A stretch of 64,000 nt of DNA. It comes from Planctomycetota bacterium. Lineage in GTDB: Bacteria; Planctomycetota; J058; JAJDCQ01. Positions 30,601 through 42,243 of the stretch are shown piece after piece (within the stretch, counting starts at the first letter, position 1; the number at the start of each line of letters is the position of its first letter). Where the stretch lies: assembly GCA_029260755.1 (NCBI GenBank), contig JAJDCQ010000105.1, forward strand, positions 1-64,000, read 5' to 3'. The translations under genes and the position numbers were made by a program. A model generated the notes under the pieces. That model was not told where the DNA came from. It did no database searches and was given only the letters and a program-made list of their open reading frames with translations.

Positions 30601-31931
30601 CCGGTCCCGACCGCGCCATCCCGCGGACGGTCGAGGACCCCGAGATCCAGGACGGGGAGGTCCGGATCTGGGGGATCCGCCGGATCGCGTGGAGCGCCGA
30701 CGGACGCGCCCTCGCCGCCTCGGCCCAGGGCATCTGCCGGGTCTGGCGGTTCGACGGGCGCGCCCTCCACACCCTCGCGTCGATCCCGATCCCGGGCGAC
30801 GGGCGCCACGTCGGCTTCGACCCGTCCGGGCGGCGCCTCGCCGTCTCGACCGACGGGCTCCTCCAGGTCTGGGAGCTGCCGCGACCGACCCTCGAGCCGG
30901 CGCCGCCCGACGCGACCGACGGCTGCGCGAAGGTCGCGACGGCGCCCGCCGGAACGCTCGTCGCCTCGATGGGGAAGGACCACCTCCGGGTCTGGGACCG
31001 CGCCACGGGCGCGCTCATCCTCGATCGGCCGCACGGCGACGACGGCTTCGGACGTTCGATCGCCTGGTCGCCCGACGGCGCGCGGCTCGTCGCCGTCACG
31101 ACCCGGCGGGTCCGCGTCCTCGACCCGCGACGCGGCGAGCTCGCGCCTGGGTGGATCGATGCCGACGAGCCGCGCGACGCGACCTTCGTCGACGGCACCC
31201 GGGAGGTCGCGGTCCTCCTCCGCGACCGCCTCTTCCGGTGGGAACCGTCGACGCCCGGCCCGGCGAACCGGGACGTCCTCGACCGCGACGCGCCGGCCAT
31301 GCCCTTCGCCAGCGTCGTCGGGCGCGACCCGGCGGGGCGCATCCTCGCCATCTCCCGGAGCGTCGAGGAGAACCGCCGAAGAAGACAGGCGGTCGAGTGG
31401 GTCGACGTCGCCTCGGGACGAATCGAGCCGGTCGCGGTCGTCGCGACCGTGCGCCATCCCTCGACGCTCGACGTGAGCGCCGACGGCGCCCGGATCGCGG
31501 CGACCGTCGAGGGCGCGGCGATCGTCTTCGACGTCGCCGCGCGCCGCGAGCTCGCCCGCCTGCGCCGGCGCGATGGCGCAGGCGCGCTCTCGGTCGCCTG
31601 GGCACCGGACGGACGCCTCATCGCGCTCGGGTGCGGCGACGGCGCCGTCGTCGTCTGGGATCCGGACGAGCGCCGCCCGCTCTTCCAGGTCCGCCCCGAC
31701 GACCGATCGATGAGCGACATCGACTGGACCGACGACGGCGCGATCCTCTGGGGGTCGGCCGATCGCGGGCACGAGAACGGCGCGGTCGGAATCCTCGACC
31801 TGGAGCGAGTCCTCGCCTTCACGCCGCCCGCCGAGCTGGTCGCGCGAGTGCGCGACCTCACCGGTCGGGTCGAGGCGGACGGCGGCTCCCGGCTGATGCC
31901 GACCGACCGATTGACGCTCGAGCCCCGCTGA
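27672..31931 (+). CDS. kinase 3: transmembrane Ser/Thr kinase with long WD40 region
   Basis: The protein has 1419 residues. The kinase domain (about 31-305) has LGRGGMGVVYRAFD, K64 in VAIKMV, HRDVKPQNI, TDFGLAR and GTPAYVAPEQA. A transmembrane helix (about 325-346, AVMSAVAVSGIVFGAILAAR) and a short coiled coil follow. Residues about 430-1400 form many WD40-like blades, recognisable from repeated SPDG-LAV and V-VWDL patterns, enough for about two propellers. Such kinase/WD40 fusions are common in planctomycetes; the propellers probably bind partner proteins outside the cytoplasm. It is separated from kinase 4 only by a small minus-strand gene. Confidence 0.92.
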   Translation: MTRVPTGPVTPGGPPRSSGPGPGRAPGPHARIGRYEILAELGRGGMGVVYRAFDPSLRREVAIKMVLAAGAGRARQVERFVREARAAARLRHRSIVSVHEVGSDEDRPFIVMDLVPGETLAELVEREPMAPRAVVAAIRDVALGLQHAHDHGILHRDVKPQNILLDASGHAHLTDFGLARDIASDAERLTVSGQLVGTPAYVAPEQARGDRGAVAAPSDVYGLGGALYFGLLRRPPHEGDTVVQIIAAVLQREPERPRDLDPEIHPDLERIVLRCLAKRADERYATAAALAADLTSFLEGRAISIRTPNRRERLGRWVREHPAAAAVMSAVAVSGIVFGAILAAREVQTRARLEEALVTAERRRDEAVAAGERLTAALGAAERERERARAAEVSASGLGNRLLVEKAHGLIARRRFIEAAPLLARSLERETTAATRSALIEAVAATPRLAWTLRRQLRADLAALDPTGDLLVLGGDWGKDVRLIDLRHGRLVANAPIAAHALSASPDGATLAVGSDRGVHLLELPSLRERAFEHRGQVDHIAWVEGGDRLAALATGQAALHDAATGRIVGELANDLAGLRGLSVSPDGERLALWSGELVDVRRIDDDRSEGRIEGLEVRTVAWLDDERVLVASGSALHVREIGNGIDPALGGDPPAPIEHGAVVSEVSAVAPDRVVVVDAQGGVAVRDLATGETLDDADPLGPRGSRWPRLAVGHAGRRIAVAEWKGGVGVWDLSADGTLTLRATSADPDAVEVLAGHVAFAWSPDGEAIAVGAQTAGGPVRVLEARSGRALRRIPPADGGEGVASIAWSHDGATLAVSRFFGRDERGRAGSRVDIHDAATGAVVAELHAGEGHPAELGFSPDGRSIAAAVGTEVHVFDAATGRRRHRLEPPPRPRSSGTPITQLSRPRWLRDGRLYASNGVGTAAALWNADEPDAKERLPVQVREVAFHPDGRHVAFEEGLPSGDTRSRLDVVEVAGPDRAIPRTVEDPEIQDGEVRIWGIRRIAWSADGRALAASAQGICRVWRFDGRALHTLASIPIPGDGRHVGFDPSGRRLAVSTDGLLQVWELPRPTLEPAPPDATDGCAKVATAPAGTLVASMGKDHLRVWDRATGALILDRPHGDDGFGRSIAWSPDGARLVAVTTRRVRVLDPRRGELAPGWIDADEPRDATFVDGTREVAVLLRDRLFRWEPSTPGPANRDVLDRDAPAMPFASVVGRDPAGRILAISRSVEENRRRRQAVEWVDVASGRIEPVAVVATVRHPSTLDVSADGARIAATVEGAAIVFDVAARRELARLRRRDGAGALSVAWAPDGRLIALGCGDGAVVVWDPDERRPLFQVRPDDRSMSDIDWTDDGAILWGSADRGHENGAVGILDLERVLAFTPPAELVARVRDLTGRVEADGGSRLMPTDRLTLEPR

Positions 31932-31946
31932 CGCCCGCCTCCCGCC

Positions 31947-32174
31947 TCACGCGGGCCAGTCGAGAACCCTCACGGGGACGCGCTCCCAGTCGATCACGTA
32001 GACCGGGCCGACCGGGCTGACGAGCAGCTCGGTGATCGCCCCATCGCGGAGCGCCTCGTCGATCAGGTCGATCGCGAGGTCGAGCGGCCACTCGAGGTCG
32101 TTGGTGACGTCCCCGACGGTGAACCCGCCGGGCTGCCCCATCGCGTAGGCGATCAGGTTGTCCTTGCTGACCAC
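31947..32174 (-). CDS. small winged-helix-like protein
   Basis: This is a short protein of 75 residues from GTG 32174, with only a weak ribosome site. The pattern KDNLIAYAMGQPGGFTVGDV, LEWPLDLAIDLIDEALRDGA followed by a two-strand hairpin (VSPVGPVYVIDW) fits a winged helix-turn-helix fold, as in small DNA-binding or scaffold proteins. It lies convergently between the ends of kinase 3 and the start region of kinase 4. A DNA-binding role is possible but is an inference from secondary structure only. The upstream 80 codons of the same open frame lack coding character, so I do not extend it. Confidence 0.5.
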   Translation of the reverse strand: MVSKDNLIAYAMGQPGGFTVGDVTNDLEWPLDLAIDLIDEALRDGAITELLVSPVGPVYVIDWERVPVRVLDWPA

Positions 32175-32312
32175 AGGTACGGCTCGCCGCGAGCGCCTGA
32201 CTCGAACCTCGAGTCCGTGGCCGTGTGACGCCCGCGGGTTACGGCTGAGAACGAAACGGCTCTGAAATTCTGGACGCCGCGGCGACGTCCCGCAAGGGTG
32301 GTCGGGGCTCGA

Positions 32313-32341
32313 TTGAACGCCCGACATTGCGATGCTAGGCT
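32313..32341 (+). promoter_or_regulatory. probable sigma-70 promoter of kinase 4
   Basis: TTGAAC (32313-32318), a 17-bp spacer and TAGGCT (32336-32341) precede GTG 32421 by about 80 bp. The leader between them contains a GC-rich potential hairpin (CGGCGGCCGGGTGCCGCCG). Confidence 0.45.
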
Positions 32342-32420
32342 CTCCTTACGTCATTGGGCGTCCCCTCGGCGGCCGGGTGCCGCCGCCGTTTACCTCCATG
32401 AGATCAGGACTTCCAAGCTC

Positions 32421-37451
<5,031 letters not shown>

Positions 37452-37510
37452 CCGCCCCTGCTGGTTCGTCCCGGACAGGAATCTCGGGCCCACCGTCGCG
37501 ACGCGCCGGA

Positions 37511-37870
37511 AACGGCTTGGCGCCGTCCGAGACAATCCGCGCAATCCGCGGTTCGGTCTTTCGGTTCGAACGAGTGGGAACCGCGGATTACGCGGATTGC
37601 GCGGAATGCGGCTTGCCAGGTCCGGGTTCGTTCGCTGTTGCGTGGGCTCGTTCCAGGGACAGGGAGTCCCGTGCGGAGCGCCGCCACGCGTCGGCAATGG
37701 CTCGGCGACGCCCGAAACCAATCCGTGTAATCCGCGAAATCCGCGGTTCCAGTCTCTCTCGAGCGCCGAAACGAACGAGAACCGCGGATTGTTGGATTGA
37801 CTGGATTGCGAGCTGCCAGGCGCCCAGTCCATTGCCGACGCCCTGCGCTCCCGCTCCAGGAACACGACCA
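37511..37870. repeat. tandem pair of about 200-bp noncoding hairpin repeats
   Basis: Two related units spaced about 200 bp apart fill most of the 504-bp gap between kinase 4 and the pilin gene, which converge here. Unit A has 21-bp arms (37534-37554 and 37578-37598, one mismatch) built from repeated AATCCGCG and ending CCGCGGTTC, around a 23-base loop. Unit B has 12-bp perfect arms (AATCCGCGGTTC at about 37738-37749; its complement at 37779-37790). Both are preceded by GGCT-GGCG-CG-CCGA and followed by GC-TGCCAGG, then a CTC--TCCAGG-ACA block. No open frame of coding character is present. It may be a mobile palindromic element or a bidirectional terminator. Confidence 0.75.
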
Positions 37871-37955
37871 GATGAAAAGAGCCGAGGCCCCCGGCGACCA
37901 CCGCCGCGGACCTCGACCTGTCGCGCTTGTCTGAATGTCGGACCGTCCGGGCGGC

Positions 37956-38336
37956 CTACCGTCGCTCCGCCGGGTCCCGCGGCCGCTCGTCCTCGTCGTC
38001 GCCGCCCTCGACGATGAGCCCGCCGCCGCCGCCGCTGCTCCCGCCGCCCGAGATCCCGCCACCCGCGCCGTTCGGGGCACGTCCGGTGTCGGGACGGTCC
38101 GGCGCGGGCGGGCCGCCGATGATGCCCCGGTCGTCGGGGTCGCCGGCGGCCATGGCGTCGGCCACCTCGCGTCGGAGCGTCTCGGTGATCCGCTCGAACG
38201 CCCGCCCGAGGGTGACGCCGTAGGTCCGGGCGCCCGCGATCGCCGCCGCGGCGACGACCCCGACGAGGATGACGTATTCGGTCATCCCCTGACCTCGGTT
38301 GAACCTACGCTGACTCGCTCGTCTTCTCGTCCTCAT
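37956..38336 (-). CDS. Flp-type (type IVb) prepilin-like protein with glycine-rich acidic tail
   Basis: The protein has 126 residues. The N-terminus MRTRRRASQRRFNRGQG followed by MTEYVILVGVVAAAAIAG is a classic class III prepilin leader: a basic segment, Gly at the cleavage point, then the EY pair within the hydrophobic helix. A short amphipathic helix (FERITETLRREVADAM) leads to an unusual tail rich in Gly/Ser/Pro and ending in acidic and basic residues (GGDDEDERPRDPAERR). No tad/cpa assembly genes are in the window, so it is an orphan here. It is divergent from the sigma-factor gene across 128 bp. It might be a surface filament subunit or a pseudopilin. Confidence 0.75.
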   Translation of the reverse strand: MRTRRRASQRRFNRGQGMTEYVILVGVVAAAAIAGARTYGVTLGRAFERITETLRREVADAMAAGDPDDRGIIGGPPAPDRPDTGRAPNGAGGGISGGGSSGGGGGLIVEGGDDEDERPRDPAERR

Positions 38337-38464
38337 CGTCCTGCTCCTCGCGGCTCTCCTGTCACCCCGGGTACGCCGGCCTCTCGCCGCCGCTCTCGCA
38401 GTTTTCTCGGGCGCTCGGAAAATCGATCCGGAGCGACTACGCTCGGAGTGGAGGCCCCCCCGGC

Positions 38465-39187
38465 GTGATCGACGGATCCTCTCGCTTCGAGACGACCTGC
38501 TGGAGCCAGGTGATCAACCTCTGCGAGGACGGCGGGGACGCGTACGAGGCGGCCCTCGAGAACCTCGCCCGCGTCTACTGGCGCCCGGTCTACGCGTTCA
38601 TCCGGCGGCGCGGCATCGCGCCGGCCGCCGCCGAGGACCTCACCCAGGCGTTCTTCGTCCAGATGATCGAGCGGCGCTCGTTCGAGCGCCTCGACCGCGA
38701 GCGCGGCAGCTTCCGGGGCTACCTCTGCCAGGCCGTCCGCAACTTCATCATCGGCGAGCACCGCCACGCCCATCGAAAGCGCCGCCACCCGTCGAAGCCG
38801 ATCGTGCCCGTCCACGACCTCGAGGACGCGATCGGCGGGATCGACTCGGACGAGACGCCCGAGGCGATCTACGAGCGGCAGTGGGCCCGGTCGGTCGTGC
38901 GCGAGGCGATCGGGCGGCTGGAGAAGGAGTCGGCCGCCCGCGGCCGCGAGACCGCGTTCCGGGTCTTCGAGCGCTGGGTCCTCGATCGCCACGACCCGGG
39001 CGCCCCGAAGAACCAGGAGGAGCTGGCCGCCGAGTTCGGGCTGAGCAAGGCGCAGGTCAACAACTACATCCACCGCGGCAAGGACGCCTTCCGTCGCCTC
39101 GTCCGCGAGACCGTCGCCGACTACGTCTCGACCGAGGCGGACCTCGAGCGCGAGCTCGAGTCGCTCCGCGACGCCCTGTCGATGTGA
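38465..39187 (+). CDS. ECF-type sigma factor linked to Ser/Thr kinases
   Basis: The protein has 240 residues from GTG 38465 (GGAGTGGAGG upstream). Region 2 (about 30-95) has YWRPVYAFIRRRG, AEDLTQAFFVQMIER and the DNA-melting stretch GSFRGYLCQAVRNFI; region 4 (about 165-225) has NQEELAAEFGLSKAQVNNYI and GKDAFRRLV, a helix-turn-helix for the -35 element. No anti-sigma gene or zinc-finger domain is adjacent. Its stop overlaps the start of kinase 5 (ATGTGA with GTG inside), so both are made together. Kinase-linked ECF sigma groups are known from planctomycetes; control by phosphorylation rather than by an anti-sigma factor is the natural hypothesis. Confidence 0.9.
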   Translation: MIDGSSRFETTCWSQVINLCEDGGDAYEAALENLARVYWRPVYAFIRRRGIAPAAAEDLTQAFFVQMIERRSFERLDRERGSFRGYLCQAVRNFIIGEHRHAHRKRRHPSKPIVPVHDLEDAIGGIDSDETPEAIYERQWARSVVREAIGRLEKESAARGRETAFRVFERWVLDRHDPGAPKNQEELAAEFGLSKAQVNNYIHRGKDAFRRLVRETVADYVSTEADLERELESLRDALSM

Positions 39188-42100
39188 ACGGGCCCGCCAA
39201 CGGCGACGCCCCGGGCGACGCGTCGGGCCGGGTCGACGCCTTCGCCGATCTCCTCGCGTCGCCCTCACCGACGGAGGATGCGCCGCCCCCCGCCACGGAC
39301 GCCGGCGACGCCTCCGAGGAGGACCCCGCCCTCCGGAGCGGTCGCCGGATCGGCCCCTACCTCGTCCGGGGACGGATCGGTCGCGGCGGCATGGGCGTCG
39401 TCCTCCGCGTCGAGCACGCGGAGTCGGGCGCCGAGCACGCCCTGAAGCTCCTGAGCCCGCCCCGCGGCGACGACGCCGCGCGCGAGATGGCCCGCTTCCG
39501 ACGCGAGATCGAGCTCCTGGCCCGCGCCGACGCCCACCCCGCGATCGTGCGGATCCACGCCAGCGGCGACCTCGACGGACGCCCGTGGTATGCGATGGAG
39601 CTGATCGAGGGGACGCCGCTCTCCGCCCAGCTCCGCCGCGGATCCCTCGCCCCGCGTGAGGCCGCCACGCTCGTCTCCGAGCTCGCCCGCGCCGTCGAGC
39701 ACCTCCACGGGCTCGGCATCCTCCACCGCGACCTCAAGCCGGCCAACGTCGTCGTCGAGCCGGACGGGCGACCCCGCCTCGTCGACCTCGGCATCGCGTT
39801 CGAGGCCGGCGCCGAACGCCTCACCCAAACGGGGGAGATCATCGGAACGCCCGCCTACATGGCGCCCGAGCAGGTGAAGCGACCGACGGATGGCGCGCGC
39901 CGGCGTGAGCTCCCCACCGTCGATGTCTACGGCCTCGGGACGATCCTCTACGAGTGCCTCGGGGGACGGCGTCCGTTCGCTCACCTCGTCGGAGGGATGG
40001 CGATCCTCGGCGCGCTCCTGCGCGCGACCCGACCGCCGAGCGTTCGCGACCACGCCCCCGACGTCCCGCCCGAGCTCGACGCGATCGGCGCCTGCGCGCT
40101 CCACCCGAGCTCGGGCGCCCGCTACCGGCGGGCCGCCGACCTGGCCGACGACCTCGACCGCTGGCTCCGCGGCGAGGCGGTGCGCGCGACGGCCTCGGCC
40201 GGATCGAGCTCAGCGGGCGCCCGCGCGCGCGCCCCGGCTCGCCGGGCCGGGGCCGCGGCCCTCGTCACCGTCGCCGTCGGTGTCGTGGTCGCCCTCGCCT
40301 GGCCGCGTCGCGACCCCGGACCGACCCTCGACCCCGCGCGATGGGACGCGCTCGCCGCGGCGGCCCTCTCGGGCGACCCCGACGCTCTCGCGCGGGCCAG
40401 CGAGATCGCCCGCCTCGACGAGCTCCGACGCGATCCGGCCCGCGCCCGGCGCGCGGAGACGATCGAGGCGCTCGCGCGCCTCGTCGAGCCCGGCGTCGCG
40501 ATCGCCCCCGCCGACCTCGACGCCCCGGCGATCCGCGGCCACCACCCCGCCCTGCGCGATCTCCTCGCCGCGGCCGGCCGCGTCGATGGGCTCGCGCGCC
40601 TCGTCACCCGCGACCCGTCCCTCCTCGCGGACGGGCCCCTCGACGCGCCCGGCCTGCTCCTCGACGCGATCGAGGCCGGCGACCTCCCCACATCCCCGGC
40701 CCTCGTCGATGCGCTCGTCGCCGGCGTCGAGGCGCCCCGCCGCGACCACGACCGCGACCGGCGAGCCCGGCTCGCGTCCCGCGCCCTCGCCGCCCGCCTC
40801 GGGAACCTCATCGTGGCCGCCGAGCCCGACCTCGCCGCCCTCGACGAGACGATGACCCGCCTCCTCGACCTCGTCCGGATCGACGGCGCGACGGTCCGCC
40901 TCTCCGGACTCCTCGTCGCCCGGTTCGAGGAGGTCATCGCCGAGGCCCATCGGACCGGATCGCGCCTCGACCGGAGCAAGGCATGGGAGCTCGTCCTGGC
41001 CTTCCGCCCCGGCGGCGGCCCCATGCCCCCGGACCTGGCCGCCCGCGCCGCGCGGGCCCTCGCCGGGCTGATCGTGATCGGCCGCCTCGGCTCCGGACCC
41101 GAGGCGAGCGAGCAGGGCTTCGCCGCCGCCCTCGCCCTCGCCCGACACGCGGCCCTCCCGATGTTGCCCGAGGAGATCGGCGACTTCGCGCCACCGGAGG
41201 CCCGACTTCGAGCCACGATCGAGGAGACGCTCGAGCGACGCGCCGATGGCCCCCTCGACATCGAACGCCTCGGGAGCCTCGTCGCCGCGATGATCCGGGT
41301 CGGCGCGCTGGAGATACGCCGCGCCGGGGACGTCGAGGACTCCGACGCGCGCAGCCGCGCGATCCTCGCCGAGCGAACGCTCCTCGCGGCCCTCTTCGAC
41401 GCGATGCTCGACGCGGAAGGGCGCACTCCCGCGTGGCTCCTCGCCTGGATCGCCAACCTCATCGACGAGCGCTTCGCGCGTCCATCGCCGGCATCATCGA
41501 TGGCTCGTGACCTCCTCGCCGAAGGGCTCGGCCGGATCCGGCGGGCGCCGGGCGCGCCCGTCGACGTCCTCGTCGCCGAGACCATCGCCGACGCCCTCGC
41601 GCGCGACCGGCGCGGCCCGCGCCGGTCCCAGGTCACCCACTTCGCGTCCGCGCACACCGCCCGCCACGCCGACGAGGGCGGCGACCCCGACGCGCTCGAG
41701 CGCGCCCTCGACCTGCAGCTCGAGTCGTTCTCGATCGCGCTCGAGCGCGCCCGGTTCTTCGGCCTGCGTTCGCCGTCGGAGCTCGGCATGGGGAGCAACT
41801 GGCGCGTGGCCTCGCACTCGATGGACCTCGTCCGAGGGCTCTGCGCAGCGGACGTCACCCACGCCGATCCCTGCCGCCACGAGGAGCGCCTCACCCGGAT
41901 GGCCGTCGCTCTCGAGAGCATCCTCCCCGCAGGCCATCACGGCGAGCGGGCGCGCGCGCTCCATCTCTGGCGTCACGGCGAGATCGACCAAGGGCTCGCC
42001 ATCATCGATGCGGGGATCCGGAAGAAGAACGAAGGCTACCCCCTGCGCACCTTCTGCGACGGCGCGGAGACGGCCAACGCGCTCGGGCGCGATGATGACG

Positions 42101-42243
42101 CCCGCCGCATCCTGAGCGCGACCCTCGCCACCGACCGCGCCGCGCAGGGAGCGCGGTCGCTCGAGCGGCGGGCCGCCCTCCTCGAGCGACTGGGCGAGGC
42201 CGAGCTCGCCGCCGAGGACCGGCGGAGCCTGCGACGACGGTGA
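39184..42243 (+). CDS. kinase 5: Ser/Thr kinase coupled to the ECF sigma factor
   Basis: The protein has 1019 residues from GTG 39184, overlapping the sigma stop. The N-terminal extension has GRVDAFADLLASPS (about 15-28), shared with kinase 6. The kinase domain (about 57-325) shows IGRGGMGVVLRVE, HALKLL (K88), HRDLKPANV, VDLGIAFE (DLG form) and GTPAYMAPEQV. A transmembrane helix (about 353-374) is followed by about 640 residues of helical, alanine/leucine-rich sequence without a named domain, ending with the shared block HEERL... ALHLWRHGEIDQGLAIIDAG and a TPR-like end. This extracytoplasmic part may be the sensor that feeds the sigma factor (inference). Confidence 0.9.
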   Translation: MNGPANGDAPGDASGRVDAFADLLASPSPTEDAPPPATDAGDASEEDPALRSGRRIGPYLVRGRIGRGGMGVVLRVEHAESGAEHALKLLSPPRGDDAAREMARFRREIELLARADAHPAIVRIHASGDLDGRPWYAMELIEGTPLSAQLRRGSLAPREAATLVSELARAVEHLHGLGILHRDLKPANVVVEPDGRPRLVDLGIAFEAGAERLTQTGEIIGTPAYMAPEQVKRPTDGARRRELPTVDVYGLGTILYECLGGRRPFAHLVGGMAILGALLRATRPPSVRDHAPDVPPELDAIGACALHPSSGARYRRAADLADDLDRWLRGEAVRATASAGSSSAGARARAPARRAGAAALVTVAVGVVVALAWPRRDPGPTLDPARWDALAAAALSGDPDALARASEIARLDELRRDPARARRAETIEALARLVEPGVAIAPADLDAPAIRGHHPALRDLLAAAGRVDGLARLVTRDPSLLADGPLDAPGLLLDAIEAGDLPTSPALVDALVAGVEAPRRDHDRDRRARLASRALAARLGNLIVAAEPDLAALDETMTRLLDLVRIDGATVRLSGLLVARFEEVIAEAHRTGSRLDRSKAWELVLAFRPGGGPMPPDLAARAARALAGLIVIGRLGSGPEASEQGFAAALALARHAALPMLPEEIGDFAPPEARLRATIEETLERRADGPLDIERLGSLVAAMIRVGALEIRRAGDVEDSDARSRAILAERTLLAALFDAMLDAEGRTPAWLLAWIANLIDERFARPSPASSMARDLLAEGLGRIRRAPGAPVDVLVAETIADALARDRRGPRRSQVTHFASAHTARHADEGGDPDALERALDLQLESFSIALERARFFGLRSPSELGMGSNWRVASHSMDLVRGLCAADVTHADPCRHEERLTRMAVALESILPAGHHGERARALHLWRHGEIDQGLAIIDAGIRKKNEGYPLRTFCDGAETANALGRDDDARRILSATLATDRAAQGARSLERRAALLERLGEAELAAEDRRSLRRR

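Noticed and set aside
32190-32225. tRNA-like T-arm (GGTTCGAGTC on the minus strand)
   Set aside because: The flanking bases do not form the five-pair stem, and no acceptor, D or anticodon arm could be found around it.
37501-37870. CRISPR array
   Set aside because: There are only two diverged units about 200 bp apart with internal inverted repeats; there are no short identical direct repeats with uniform spacers.
38420-38464. Autoregulated ECF promoter (GGAAAA with TACGCT) before the sigma gene
   Set aside because: Spacing is 15 bp and the motif does not recur convincingly before the pilin or other genes in the window.
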